Origin: Aegilops tauschii subsp. strangulata
Taxonomy: Eukaryota; Streptophyta; Magnoliopsida; Poales; Poaceae
DNA: 64,000 nucleotides
Assembly (NCBI RefSeq): GCF_002575655.3
Contig: NC_053039.3
Location: forward strand, 242,460,622 to 242,524,621
Direction of reading: 5' to 3'
Part shown: positions 23,022 to 34,804 of the stretch, in pieces
Position numbering within the stretch: the stretch's first letter is position 1
Layout: each line of letters starts with the position of its first letter
The notes under the pieces: generated by a model
Seen by the model: the letters and a program-made list of their open reading frames with translations, nothing else
The model's database searches: none
Told to the model about the DNA's origin: nothing
Position numbers and translations under genes: made by a program

Positions 23022-23900
23022 TTTAGCTTAGTTTAAATTTATGATTTATGTTCGGTTATGCAAAACTATCTATGTTTATGTTTGAATGCATGCTACTTTC
23101 AGTTGAACCTGCTTTGAACTTGATCAAATTGAAGTTTACAACCTTAAGTTTAGGGGATCGACTAGAAAAGGCCAAAAATTGCTGGAGTATATATATATAT
23201 ATATCCACTAAGGGTTTTAGTCCTTTAACTTTTTAAGGATCGCCTAGAGATGTCCTTATGACTTGTTTATTTCAGTTCTTCACAATGTGATGCTCTATAT
23301 GTGCCACTATTTGCCGTGCAGTTCAATTTCATCAATAATAGTTTCAACAATACCACTCTGAATTACGATATTTGGTTGCTGTTAAGGATATTGCAGTTAA
23401 CATGCCTTTTCGTTTTTCAATTGTTGTTTAGCAACATACATTGTACTGAATGACTAAATATGCAATCCCAGGCTACATAGCAACAAGGAAGAGTGTTACC
23501 TTAATGTTCTGATGATGTCTAGATATACATGTAATAAAATCTTATATAATGGGATGGATGGAGTGTTGTACTACATCATTTTTCAATTTTTTTTAGCTTC
23601 TAATATTAACTTGGTGCTTTTAGGTACATATATCATTGCCAAAGATCCACACTTCGACCCTTTCTGCGCATGGGGTAATGAGATATTCATGAACTAGCAT
23701 CAAGTGAGGAAACTGATAAAGATTGTTATTAAAATGGGTCAAAAGATGTCAATCGAACTATTTGTTTACACTTTATGCAAGACAACAGTGAACTGCAGGA
23801 TGGTAAGTAAGAATCCTGTAGCCTTCTTTTTACTGCCCGTAATGAGTTGTGTTAGATGACAATATCTGAATCTTTTCTTTTGCAATGGATCCTGAAGCAG
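23022..23900 (+). other. Interval between AP2/ERF ORF and B3-like exon
   Basis: AT-rich, without a clear ORF. It has a (TA)n run at 23189-23204. It corresponds in position to 41761-42649 of CACTA-2, where a short first exon precedes the B3 exon. A spliced transcript is possible; the exon structure cannot be fixed from the sequence. Confidence 0.4.
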
Positions 23901-24067
23901 TTTACTCAAGATTACCTCTCAAACTACATGATTGGCGGCCGGCCATCACAAGGGGTTGGACTAGAGTCCTGCATGACTTCTGCATCCAGGAGAGCACAAT
24001 AGGGCCATTCCGCTTCACCTTGTTCAGTAACTGGAATGTCTATCGCCTCTTTCTTTACCATCTTTAA
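23901..24067 (+). pseudogene. B3-like domain remnant in CACTA-1
   Basis: After an acceptor-like ...gaagcag, the exon starts FTQDYLSNYM, parallel to FTNDYLSNHL in CACTA-2. In another frame it continues 'AITRGWTRVLHDFCI' and 'GPFRFTLFSNWNVYRLFLYH', ending at a stop at 24067. The second part resembles the C-terminal half of a plant B3 DNA-binding domain (Gly-Trp, then a hydrophobic F-FTLF strand). The middle of the domain found in CACTA-2 (from about its residues 20 to 55) is missing and the frame shifts at the deletion, so it is inactive as B3. Confidence 0.6.
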
Positions 24068-24239
24068 TAGTACATGTATAGAACCCTGGTACATCATTCT
24101 TTATTTGGTGCTTATATAATTCTTAAACATATGTACCTGTGAATCGAATAATGCATCAGTTGTTTGAACCTGATGGATATGAATAAAGCTATAGCCTACT
24201 TTCAAGTTTAAATTAGGTACAATTTTAAATAGCAGCTAT
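24068..24239 (+). other. 3' flank of the B3-like remnant
   Basis: AT-rich sequence with aataaa-like signals (24182), possibly the old 3' UTR. No gene seen. Confidence 0.4.
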
Positions 24240-24813
24240 TAAATTAGGCGAAATTACGTTGTGCAGGCCATTACGACACACATGGTTGGTAAAACACAAA
24301 CGTTTGTGATATAAACCATAATCCGAGACGGTTCAAAGAGAGGAAACACGTGCAAGCATGCACACAGTTGCCGTTTGCAAAGCGTGTGCGATGTTAGACA
24401 CTATCACATGCGGTGCGCGAAAACTAAATGTGTGTGATTGTCTACCCATCGTACACGGTTTATAATCATGAACTGTTTGTGATGTGCCAGGCATCGTGAA
24501 ACTCTCGTGCCTAGAATCTGCCTGGAAAACTCCCATGCCTGGAATCTGCCTGGTTTTAGGTAGAACCACAAAACTCCGACTGCGATGGCAATGCGAGCAC
24601 AAACGAGTAGCTAGGATGAAGCGTTTGGGATATTCGAGATATCGGAAACGGTTATATAGGGACAACTTTATGCATCAAGGCTCCCTATCCCCGACGGTTT
24701 CTGGGTCGTGTGGGAAGGACCCCCCTATCGCCCACACTCACTTGGTGACGGTTCCAAATGCCGTCTCGGAAAGGGATTAAAAACCGTTTGTTTAGGACCG
24801 ACGCGTACCAGTG
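24240..24813 (+). repeat. CACTA-1 right subterminal region and end
   Basis: Repeated acggtt/aaccgt and 'gtttgtgat' motifs in both orientations. The last ~150 bp (around 'gggaaggacccccctatcgc' and 'ttaggaccgacgcgtaccag') are nearly identical to 43590-43729 of CACTA-2. The right target duplication GTT follows at 24814-24816. Confidence 0.85.
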
Positions 24814-24816
24814 GTT

Positions 24817-25573
24817 ATCGGCAACTGGCAGGAGCCTTACGGTTGTCGCTTTATTGTATGAAATGCAATCGCCATGTAATTGCTTTACTTTATCACTATG
24901 CGGTAGCGGTAGTCATAGAAGCAATAGTTGGCGAGACAACAACGACGCTACAATGGAGATCAAGGTATCAAGCCGGTGACGATGGAGATCATGACGGTGC
25001 TTTGGAGATGGAGATCAAAGGCACAAGATGACGATGGCCATATCATGTCACATATTTTGATTGCATGTGATGTTTGTCTTTTATGCATCTTATTTTGCTT
25101 AGTACAACGGTAGCATTATAAGATGATCCCTCACAAAACCTCATGGTACAAGTGTTCTCCCTGAGTATGCACCGTTGCGAAAGTTCGTCGTGCCGAGACA
25201 CCACGTGATGATCGGGTGTGATAAGCTCTACATTCACATACAACGGGTGCAAGCCAGTTTTGCATGTGCAGAATACTCGGGTTAAACTTGACGAGCCTAG
25301 CATATGCAGATATGGCCTCGGAGCACTGAGACCGAAAGGTCGAACGTGAATCATATAGTAGATATGATCAACATAGAGATGTTCACCATTGAAAACTACG
25401 CCATCTCACATGATGATCGGACATGGTTTAGTTGATATGGATCACGTGATCATTTAGATGACTAGAGGGATGTCTATTTAAGTGGGAGTTCTTAAGTAAT
25501 ATGATTAGTTGAACTTTAACTTATCATGAACTTAGTCCTAATAGTTTTTGCATATCTATGTTGTTGTAGATCA
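24817..25573 (+). other. Copia leader, part 2
   Basis: Leader of the Angela-like element between the CACTA-1 site and the gag start. It matches the reversed leader of the second Copia at 60600-61400. It contains repeated 'atggagatca' segments (24951-25025). No separate gene. Confidence 0.75.
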
Positions 25574-25759
25574 ATGGCCCATGCTACCGTTCCCTTGAAT
25601 TTTAATGCGTTCCTAGAGAAAGCTAAGTTGAAAGATGATGGTAGCAACTACAGGGACTGGGTCCGTAACTTGAGGATTATCCTCATCGCTGCACAGACGA
25701 ATTACGTCCTGGAAGCACCGCAAGGTGCAAGGCCCGCTGCAGGAGAAACTCCGGACGTT
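25574..25759 (+). pseudogene. Copia gag, N-terminal part
   Basis: The ATG at 25574 starts MAHATVPLNFNAFLEKAKL, the familiar gag N-terminus of Angela/BARE-type Copia. 62 codons are open up to the LINE insertion in the codons for ETPDV. After the LINE the same frame continues at 33470. Gag forms the cytoplasmic virus-like particle in active elements of this group. Confidence 0.85.
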
Positions 25760-25766
25760 TTTTTTT

Positions 25767-25878
25767 ACTAGAAACAGTAGGAGTACCTCCCACTGTAGTA
25801 TATATTAATATAAGTTAGTGGTTCTGTACATTGTAATTACAATCCATCCCCCTTTAGGGGTGGGATGCAGGAGCTAGT
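25767..25878 (-). other. LINE 3' UTR
   Basis: Short region between the ORF2 stop and the poly-A. No other element seen. Confidence 0.6.
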
Positions 25879-28800
25879 TTACAGGGACGCAAGGATGAGT
25901 TGAATGTATTGTTTGTGTTCGTCCCTAACCCTATGAATGAGCAGGGAAAAATCAGCCTTAAGTCTATCCAACCAGGATGTTTTGGAGGGTATGATCCTTC
26001 TAAATTGCTTGTTATTGCGCTCCTTCCATATACTCCAGGCGGCCAACAAAAATAGTTCCTTAAAGAGTGGCCTATTCCAGTCCTCTTTTGCTTTGGATAT
26101 GTTGTGTAATCTTGTGTTGCCCGGAAGCCAAGAAAGACCAAGGTGGGACCAGCAATCAGACCTGAAGTGGCACTCGAAGAAGAGATGTTCCAACATCTCT
26201 TCAATTGGTAATCCACAAAGAATGCAGTCGTGAACATCTCCAATATTGTAATGTCCTCGTTTAAGCATATTCCTGGTGTTGAGACGGTCAGAAAGTAACA
26301 GTCACCCGAAGACTTTGATTTTCATGGTTGACTTAGATTTCCAAATCCATCCGAAAGCTTCGTGTCCTTGAATTTCTCTGAAGTAGAATGTATAGTATTG
26401 TTTTGCAGTGAAGAGGCTGGTGTCCCAAATATATGTCCACTGGTCAAGCTCATTGGAGAGCTGAACCTCCATAACCTTAGATTGTAGCTGTCTCAGTTCT
26501 GCATGCGCTTGAGTGGAGAGTGGTAGATGAAACACCTCTTGTAAAGTGGTGATGCCCAAGAATTCTTTGACAGATAGATCCTCGTTTTTGACGTACGAGA
26601 GAGCGCGAGGATTTGATTCAGCGAGGATCTCTTCTCTCCACATATCTTTCCAAAAGAGTACATTTTCACCATTTCCCACGTTCACCTTTGAGATACCTCG
26701 ATATGTTGGTATTAACTTGGTCACATCTCTCCACCAAAAGGACCCGCATGGATCGGAAGCATGTGGGATTTGGTCTGTGTAGTAAGTGTCCCAGATTAAT
26801 TGCACCCATGGTGTGTCCCATCCATTATAAAACTTGTGGAGATATTTGAGCAATAGGGCATCGCCTTGGACACGCAAATTTATTACTCCCAGGCCACCAC
26901 TGGCCTTGGGCCGGCACACCATGTCCCAAGAAGCAAGGGAGTTAATTTTGTCGCCTTGGTCTGTTTTCTTGATCCACAAGCATTTCCTTCTTATTTTGTC
27001 CAGTATTTCAATGATCTTTGTTGGCAGTCTCAAAGTGCAAATGGCAAAGATAATGAGCGATGTAATGACCGAGTTGAGAAGAGATAGTTTACCACCATAA
27101 GAGATCATGTTGAGGGTGGCAGATAAACGTCTCTCGAGCGAGCATACGAGAGGCATAAGCTCTTGGACAGAAGGCCGAGTAGTGCCAAGGGGCAGCCCAA
27201 GATAAGTGAATGGCATTTTCCCCACGACACAACCAAAGATGTTGGCAAGCTCATCACTTTTTTCTGTACCACAATTGATTGGTATAAGAATAGACTTGTG
27301 GAAGTTTATTCTTAGCCCAACTGAGGAGGCATAATCAGTTAGTATAGTCTTGATAATCTGAGCTTGTTGCGTGCATGCTGGAATAACCAAAATAGTGTCA
27401 TCGGCGTATTGGATCCCGGGATACTCCTTTTGGTTTGTTGAATGAAAAGGTAGACGTATAAGATCCCACTGAAAAGCATCGTTGATGGCTGCTTGAAGGA
27501 GATCGGCCGCAAGTACGAAAATGAGAGGAGAGAGGGGGTCACCCTTCCGTACTCCACATTTGCAGAGGAATTGCCGACCAGGTGTTCCATTAAGTAGCAC
27601 CAATGATTTTCCTGAGGAAAGATGCATCGAATCCAGCTGATCCATTTTTCATTAAAACCCATATTTTTCATAATATCAATCATGGCCTCATGCTCAATCG
27701 TGTCAAATGCCTTAGCAAAGTCTAGTTTTAGGAGCATAATTTCCTGTTTGGAATGTTGGCATTGATATATGTATTCGTATGCCCACGTGAGACAATCTTG
27801 AATAGTTCTTCCCTTTAGAAATCCATATTGATTGCGGTGCACGATCTTGAGTATGACTTTTTGTAAGCGATTGGCCAGAATTTTCGTGATGACCTTAAGA
27901 TAGCAATTCAAAAGCGTGATTGGCCTATAATCATTGATCGTCTCGGGGGAACTGATTTTTGGGATGAGAGTGATGAAGCCCTCATTAATGCTCTCAAGTG
28001 AAAGATTGCCCGTGTGAAATTGATGGCAGAGCTTGTAGAAGTCCTCCTTAATTATCGGCCAATATTTCTTGAGAAACACTCCTGTGAAACCATCCGGGCC
28101 AGGTGCTCTATCCGCAGGCATCTCTCTAATCACCTTATCAATCTCTTCGTGTGAAAAGGGGATCGTGAGAGCATCCAGACCTTGGCATTTCTTAATGATT
28201 CTGCGTACATCATATTTCATGTCATGTCCGATGAAGAACCCATTCTTTCTTTAAAAGTTTGGAAGATGATTGACTCTTTCCCTGTGTGATCTTCAACAAT
28301 GGTCCCATTAGCAGTGGTTAAAGATGCAATATTGTTCTTTCTGTACCTTTCCGAAGCCATTGCCTGAAAAAAAATTAGATGGCTCATCCCCAAATTTAAC
28401 CCACCGTATGGTGCACCTCTTTTTCCAATAGAGTTGTTGATATCTGAGCAGACGGAGAATATGCTTTTTGAGGATTTTTCTGAAGTTACTCTCTGGGACA
28501 GTTAGGGCACGTTTATTTTCCAGTTCATCAATCTCGCAAAGAGCTTTATTAGATTTCTCAATTGCCACAGAAAGTTTAGAAATTCCTTTGCTCCATTGCT
28601 TAAGATCTCTGCGTAGGGTCTTAAGTTTACGGCAAAGAGTTGTGGCAGGGTTTGTGGAGGTGACATTTTTAGCCCAAGAATTTGCAACCACATCCATAAA
28701 ACCAGGGGGTTGCACCCAATATGTTTCAAAGCGAAAGAGTTTGGATCTAGGGATGGCAGTTTCAATATTAACCACACAAGGTATATGATCAGAAACGGGT

Positions 28801-29477
28801 TTACCTAGTGGTTTTACCATGGTTTTAGGGTAAGAAGTAGTCCAGTTTGTACTTGTGAAGAACCAATCAAGTTGTTCTAGAAGAGGATCTTGCTGCATGT
28901 TGCTCCATGTAAACATGCGACCTTTAATGGGGAGTTCAATTAGGCATTGTGATCTGATTAAATCGTTGAATGTATTCATATCAGTCATACAACCACCCGG
29001 CTTGTTTCTATTTTCAGGTGCTTGAATAAAGTTGAAATCGCCCACAAAGAGCCAATCTTCATTTGTTTGAATATCCAGAGCACCTAACCAAGTAATGAAG
29101 TTAACTCTATGTTCCCCTTGACAAGGCCCGTATACGTTGACTAGTGTCCAACATTGTGCTGACTGTGTGGAACGAAAACGAGTGACAAGAGCAAAATCTT
29201 CAGAGAACAAAACATCTGCTGTGAAGATGGAACTGTTCCAGATCGTGGCGATACCGCCCGAAGCGCCACGAGAGGGCACATAAGCAAATTGGTCAAATCT
29301 ACGAGGGCAAAAGGATTTAACAAATGACAGATCAAAAGATGACTTCTTTGTTTCCTACAAACAGACAACATCACATCCACTAGAGATAATAGCATTCGAA
29401 AGGGCCAGCTGTTTGTCATCTGAATTTAAACCGCGAACGTTCCAACATAGGACATTCCATGAAACCAAAAGAGGCAT
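25879..29477 (-). pseudogene. LINE ORF2: endonuclease, reverse transcriptase, zf-RVT
   Basis: The minus-strand ATG at 29477 begins MPLLVSWNVLCWNVRG, the APE-type endonuclease start. Endonuclease motifs follow: ETK after a stop, LFVGDFNF, FTWSN, and SDHIPC. The RT section has RAPGPDGF, NDYRPITLLNC, LKLDFAKAFDTIEHE, GVRKGDPLSPLIF and the catalytic YADD in 'IQYADDTILV'. The C-terminus has CILCGLPIEEMLEHLFFEC, a zf-RVT finger. Defects: TAG at 29355-29357, where family members have Gln before ETK; a further break near 28250; a frameshift between about 27600 and 27650 inside RT; and TGA at about 26299-26301, where Trp is expected. An active copy would nick target DNA and prime reverse transcription there. 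No RNase H was recognised. Confidence 0.88.
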
Positions 29478-29501
29478 ATTATTAAGGTAGGCGGGGAAAT
29501 A

Positions 29502-32500
29502 TTAAGTGGAAGAAGCAGGTTCCTCCTCCTGGGTCGCCATGAGAGCCTCTTCAGAGAGTTCATCAGCAGGAATCCCACAAAGGTTGGTGCCAATCTGTTG
29601 GATTACCTGGATTGGTGTTGCAAGAGGAATCTGCTCAACTGGAGTGTCCCTGATGGTGAGGGCAGAAGGCACATGTCGCGGCTTGACCTTGGACGACTTG
29701 ATCTTGCTGTCAGTAAGTGGGGGCACCTTGAATCCATCATATTTGTTAGATCTAGTGCTCCTACGCAAAGAAACAGAGCACTCCGGCACCACAGACTTCC
29801 CCTTGCGGGAGGTGTTACAGACTGAAGCAACAGGTACAGGAGCTGCCATCCTTGTATCAGTATCATCCTGGTTGTTCTGAACTGGATCAAGCAAAGAGGG
29901 TGCAGGCAGAACCGCCAGAGAGGTAGCAGTTTCAGACACATCACAGACAGGTGCAATGGGCTGCTCCACAGAAGTGCCATTCAGAGATATTGCAGGCAGA
30001 ACAGCATCAGATAAGACAGTTTCAGACATTGCACCTTCCATCACAGGAGTTGAATTAAGCTCCTAGAGAGATGCTTCAGAGATTTCCTCAATGTGAGCAG
30101 AGGAAGTCCCAGCCTGATTGATGACTTTGGAGGCAGAAACAATAGACAGTGAACCTGCATTTTCAGCTACAGTAATGTTGAAGGTCACAGAATTCTGTTT
30201 GAAGCCAAAGTGATCATTCCAAGGGCCAAAAGACGCAATGATAGGCCTAATTGCTGCTGTGAGATAAGTGTTGGGTCTGAACATTGGAATGCAGTCCCTT
30301 AACAGCATGGCTGGCATAAAATTCCCATGAGAGGCCATATCAACATGTAGGCCATCAGCAGAAATAGAAAGTGATATGTCAAGCCTATTAAGAGGCAGAG
30401 CAGTGACAGCTGGGGCCAAATCCTGTGTTGCAGAGCTTGAAGCTGATATGTCAAGTCCATTAAGGTGCAGAGCATTAGCAGTTGGAACCAATTCCTGTGG
30501 AGCAGAGCTGGAAGCTTCCTGTGGCCAGTACTGGTTCATAAGAGTTAGAGGAACCAAGACATAAGAATCTGAAATTGTGGCACTAGAGTCTGTACTGTTA
30601 CTCATGGAGATTGAGTCATTCCAAGCAGCTGCAGGACTGTCAAGAGTGTTGTTTGGTGGTACAATGCCATGATCCACCTGTAGACCTTCACCAGCAAGCC
30701 ACTCCTGATAATTATAGAGCATTGGTTGCTCTTGTGGGGGTGAAGGAGGCCAAACACCCCACTCAGGATGAATCTCAATGTCATTATCCTGATCCACCAC
30801 AACATTGCCCTCATCTGCATTAGGGTTGTCATTTGGAACTGCATTTTGGGCCAGCCAATTGTGCAATTGTTGTTGATACATCTGTTCAACGTTGAGGCCA
30901 TCACCATGCAAAGGATGAGGGATGCCCTTCTTGGGAGGGGGGTCCTCTCCAGCTGGTGGCACTTCCGGCAAATGGGCATTCCAGTCGTTGCTGCGCAGCA
31001 TGGTGACAGCAACTGTCCAACTCTGACGGGCTCCACCTAACTGACGGATAACCAGGCTCTTTGGAACCAGACACAGATGTATGACTCTAGCCTTAATGAG
31101 CACAAACCTTCGATCCCCCTAGGGTTATTCCAATCGACCAAGGCACCAAACTTATCAACGGACTTGTGCATGTAGTGTTGAGTCTGATAATCGTACGGAA
31201 ACCCTACATAAAGAATCCAAACTTCTGGTCCAAAGGTGGTGAGGCGCATATTCAGAGCCGGATCGTGCGGGACAAACGAAATCACTGTGTGATCCTCTAC
31301 CACATTCTCATCAAGCTCAAAAGTGGTGCCTACAACTGTGTCCCAAACTACAGAGTTCACAAAACCAAAGATGCCAACACCGAGCGGATGATCGGAGATT
31401 TCTGTGGGGAAGTAGTGAGACTCGTGTAGCAAACCTTCAATAATGTTGCGGATGTCAGCCTTCTGGTGGTGTGGGATGAATCGATTAGCCTCCGCAATGG
31501 CCAAGAAGTCATGCCGAAGAGGAGGAATGGCGCTGACCACCATATCATCACGAACCTTCCGATCTGCCAGGCCAAGCTCGATCGTCATCCCCGGCGGCAG
31601 GTAGGGGACGACATTGAGGGGGTAGTTCGCCATTGCTACGGTGGAGGTGGGCGGAGCAGGAGCGGAGGTGGGCGGAGCAGGAGCGGAGGTGGGCAGAGCA
31701 GGGGCAGAGGCGGGCACAGACAGCGAGAGAGCAGAGGAATGCGTATCGGCAGGCCTGTGCTGAGACTTTGGTCTCCAAACTCCTCGATTATGGTGCCGTA
31801 CCATAGAGCAAGATGACGTCCCGTGTCCCTTGAGACCGCACGATTTGCATCGGACGGCAGGCAGTCGCCTAGCAACTAGATCCTTACGGGTAGGGGCAAT
31901 TAATTCGCGCCTCAGTATCCTTGAAAAGACTGGATCCTTATCCTTTGAAATTTTATTTCCATGTTTTGACCGAACAGGAATGGAATTGTTTTGATGGGAA
32001 TTGGTAGCTAAGACGGAACCCAATCGAGTATTATCTTTTTTATTCCATTTCATACGAATTACCCCGCGCGATTACATGAATATTTTTGGTGCCCCAGAAA
32101 TCCACAGCAATCACAATAATATTTTGCCGGGCATTCATATAACTGATGGGCCCTGGAGTTGCATACAGAGCAGGATGCACCCTCCAAGAGATGGTTATTG
32201 GCATGGCCCAAAGGAGTGCACGTACATGGCCGGCTAGAACAAAGGTGACAAAAAGGCCCTGGGCAATTAATGGCCAGATGATCCTTACCATGACATTGAA
32301 GGCAGATTGTCAATTTATTACATATGTAATCCACGGTCGGGACGGAAGGAATTTTCCATAATGAAGAATTGTACTCCTCTGATAAACCCATTCGATGATG
32401 ATCCAGAATGTGAAGAAGCATAAATTGCGGGAGTTGATTCCAGGTATCATGTTTGAATTGAGCCCCCTGAAAGCGTCGAGCAGAAACCGAGTCCACAGCA

Positions 32501-33177
32501 GATAGTCGCTCATTAACATTAATTTGAATTGCTCCGAAAACCACGGAATTTAGCACTGAATGCTCATTATGTGCTAGTAAATTACTCAAAACAGAGGGAT
32601 CCTGTCGGCTTGTCGGCATTTGTTGGTTGGCCGTCAGCGGTGCAACAAAAGTCTGATGATCTGCCGGCGAAAAACCTACTTTTGATAGAGTCTCCAATGA
32701 TGCAACAGCAACATCGCTAGCCTTACGAGCAGAGATGTAGTTCGATTTGACTGCCATAGGAGATCTAGCCAGTACTTCCTGGTTGGTTTGATCCAAATGC
32801 CAGGTCCGTGGGTCTTCCATGGGTAGCTGAGTGGCAGAACGAAAGAGACTGAAATGGCAAACAAAATCCGGCCAAACTCTATCCTTAAGCCCATAGATGA
32901 AGTGACCAACACGATTAGAAGCAACTGAAAACCGAAACTTTCTACCCTCCAAATGATGAACATTGAGACCTGAGGGCAAACCACCAATGCAACATTGCAA
33001 TGCAATGGCCACCGATTCTTCATTGAGAGGGAATGAGGCTGAGGAGAAGCTTACTACCAAGAAAAACTCCTTGGTCGAACCAGAGTTGGAGAAGTGGACA
33101 GTAGATCCGAAGCGACGACGCACCTGAGCAGCGGCCGGAAGGCCGGGGGAGAAGTCCCAATGTAGAAGCCCTTCCAT
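29502..33177 (-). pseudogene. LINE ORF1: gag-like RNA-binding protein with zinc knuckles
   Basis: The minus-strand ATG at 33177 starts MEGLLHWDFSPGLPAAAQV. The first frame (to 32059) has a DUF4283-like N-terminal half and then CX2CX4HX4C knuckles: CLQCHGKDHLAINC, CSVCNSRAHQLYEC and CDCCGFLGHQKYSC. A second frame (32053-31037) adds CKSCGLKGHGTSSC, a Ser/Ala/Pro-repeat linker (31620-31700) and a second globular region. A third frame (31103-29502) holds a Ser/Asn/Leu-rich tail with a TAG at about 30063 and a Lys/Arg-rich end. Two frame changes and one stop break the ORF. In L1-type elements ORF1 coats the RNA. The total of over 1,200 codons is long for plant ORF1. Confidence 0.8.
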
Positions 33178-33456
33178 GGAGACTTAGATCATTGCACACC
33201 ATGGCAGTGTGGTAGGACTAGGGTTTGGTGGGTGGGAGGAGAGGAGAGGCGCCATCTCCTACCGAAGCTCTAGGCCGGTGCTGCTCCTTGCCCTAGCTCT
33301 CTCTCTCTCACTGTATCACTCTCTCTCTCCCTCTGCTGCACTCGAATGACACAAGGAAAAAGAAGATTAGAGGAGGAAGAAGGACACAGGGGGCACCGTG
33401 GTTTTCTCCCGGCGCAACAATGCCCAACTCCACGAGCTCGTACTCATCACCACCGC
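33178..33456 (-). promoter_or_regulatory. LINE 5' UTR with (CT)n tract
   Basis: GC-rich minus-strand leader with a CT/GA dinucleotide tract at 33295-33335. LINE internal promoters lie in this region; no specific element could be identified. Confidence 0.45.
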
Positions 33457-33469
33457 AACTCCGGACGTT

Positions 33470-34122
33470 ATGAACGTCTGGCAAGCTAAAGCTGATGACT
33501 ACTCGATAGTTCAGTGTGCCATGCTTTACGGCTTAGAATCGGGACTTCAAAGACGTTTTGAACGTCAAGGGGCATATGAGATGTTCCAGGAGTTGAAGTT
33601 AATATTTCAAGCAAATGCCCGAGTTGAGAGATATGAAGTCTCCAACAAGTTCTATAGCTGCAAGATGGAGGAGAATAGTTCTGTCAGTGAACACATAGTC
33701 AGAATGTCTGGGTACCATAACCACTTGAGTCAGCTGGGAGTTAATCTTCCTGATGATAGTGTCATTGACAGAGTTCTTCAATCACTGCCACCAAGCTATA
33801 AAGGCTTCGTGATGAACTATAATATGCAAGGGATGGAAAAGACAATTCCCGAGCTCTTCGCGATGCTAAAGGCTGCGGAGGTAGAAATCAAGAAAGAGCA
33901 TCAAGTGTTGATGGTTAACAAGACCACTAGTTTCAAGAAAAAGGGCAAAGGGAAGAAGGGGAACATCAATAAGAATAGCAAGCAAGTTGCTACTCCCGGG
34001 AAGAAGCCCAAGTCTAGACCTAAGCCTGAAACGGAGTGCTTCTACTGCAAAGGGACTCGTCACTGGAAGCGGAACTGCCCCAAGTATTTGGCGGATAAGA
34101 AGGATGGCAAAGTGAAAGGTAT
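33470..34122 (+). pseudogene. Copia gag, central and zinc-knuckle part
   Basis: Continues the gag frame from 25759 without loss ('MNVWQAKADDYSIVQCAMLY'), through the capsid helices ('LQSLPPSYKGFVMNYNMQG') and a Lys-rich stretch to the CCHC knuckle CFYCKGTRHWKRNC. It is open to the CACTA-2 insertion at 34123. The last three bases (34120-34122, TAT) are the left CACTA-2 target duplication. An apparent upstream start at 33398 lies in LINE sequence and is not real. Gag itself has no stop, so it was probably intact when the insertions happened. Confidence 0.85.
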
Positions 34123-34530
34123 CACTACTGCAGGTTGCTGCTAACGCGACACTATGATTAGAGACCCTTCGACGAAACTGTGTGCGATGCCATAATCACA
34201 AACAGTGGTGTAAAAAAAACCCGTCAAAAAAGGTGCAAAATGTTTGCGATGGAGGATGCATCAAACACGGTTCAGATTTTAGTTGCGTGTGTGATTCAGG
34301 GCATATGGTTCAGTTCAATTAACCGTTTTCGATGAGGAGGACAAAATAAATGGGCAACCAGATGAAGGTGTGTGCGATGTACAACATACGGTTCACTCGG
34401 ATGAACTATTTGTGATTAGGCAACACAAAAGAAACGGTCAGCCAGATGAAGGTGTGTGCGATATACGGCATGCGGTTCACTCGGATGAACTGTTTGCGTT
34501 GACACAAGAGAACAGAAACGGTTCAACTTA
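34123..34530 (+). repeat. CACTA-2 left end and subterminal repeats
   Basis: The first ~150 bp closely match CACTA-1 from 14241. About 2.5 copies of the ~84-bp subterminal unit follow (34286-34500). Confidence 0.85.
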
Positions 34531-34804
34531 ACAAGACGTGTGTGTTGTGCGATGGGATTGCATACAGAACAACAACATATATATACACACACACTTATAA
34601 GGAAATGCTTGCATAACCAAATTAAACATCCACTGACATATATAGGTGGCTACTACAACCATGGCATTTGCACACATCAAAGTAAACTATTACATGCATA
34701 ATTACATAGGTGGTTACTACACAGATGACATTCCCACACACCAATAAAGTAAACTATATATTACATGCATGATTAACTAGAATAAACTTTCATCTGATCA
34801 TCAT
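34531..34804 (-). other. 3' flank of the exonuclease pseudogene
   Basis: AT-rich with an imperfect tandem duplication of about 95 bp ('ggtggctactaca' and 'ggtggttactaca' copies near 34646 and 34710) and a short TA/CA run at 34576-34594. Likely the 3' UTR captured with the minus-strand gene. Confidence 0.5.

Larger units (their letters stand above)
14241..24813 (+). mobile_element. CACTA-1: non-autonomous gene-carrying CACTA transposon
   Basis: Starts CACTACTGCAGG and ends GCGTACCAGTG, and is flanked by the 3-bp duplication GTT (14238-14240 and 24814-24816), the target size of the CACTA superfamily. The ends share only CACT as inverted repeat. Inside, left to right: subterminal repeats, a DUF295-type pseudogene, a shared AT-rich block, a minus-strand Ala/Pro-rich ORF, a 500-bp tandem array, an AP2/ERF-domain ORF, a B3-like exon remnant, and right subterminal repeats. 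I see no TNP2-type transposase or TNPA-like protein in 10.6 kb, so movement would need proteins from elsewhere. It shares ends and several blocks with CACTA-2. Confidence 0.88.
25760..33456 (-). mobile_element. Plant L1-type LINE, near full length, decayed
   Basis: Flanked by the 13-bp duplication aactccggacgtt (25747-25759 and 33457-33469). The minus-strand 3' end carries a short poly-A (T run at 25760-25766). Two coding regions in L1 order are present on the minus strand: ORF1 with zinc knuckles (33177-29502) and ORF2 with endonuclease, reverse transcriptase and a C-terminal zf-RVT domain (29477-25879). The 7.7 kb length and a GC-rich 5' UTR (33178-33456) suggest it is close to full length. 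Several stops and frameshifts inactivate it. Confidence 0.92.

Noticed and set aside
22113..24067. A RAV-type transcription factor gene (AP2 plus B3 in one protein)
   Set aside because: The order resembles RAV, but a stop ends the AP2 ORF at 23021, the B3 part is a separate exon with its own parallel in CACTA-2 where no AP2 is present, and the B3 middle is deleted.
33398..33469. Apparent gag start at 33398
   Set aside because: The first 24 codons lie in the LINE 5' end and its target duplication; real gag starts at 25574 and resumes at 33470.
34576..34594. TA/CA run as a possible origin or regulatory site
   Set aside because: A short microsatellite in AT-rich 3' flank of a captured gene; nothing supports a function.
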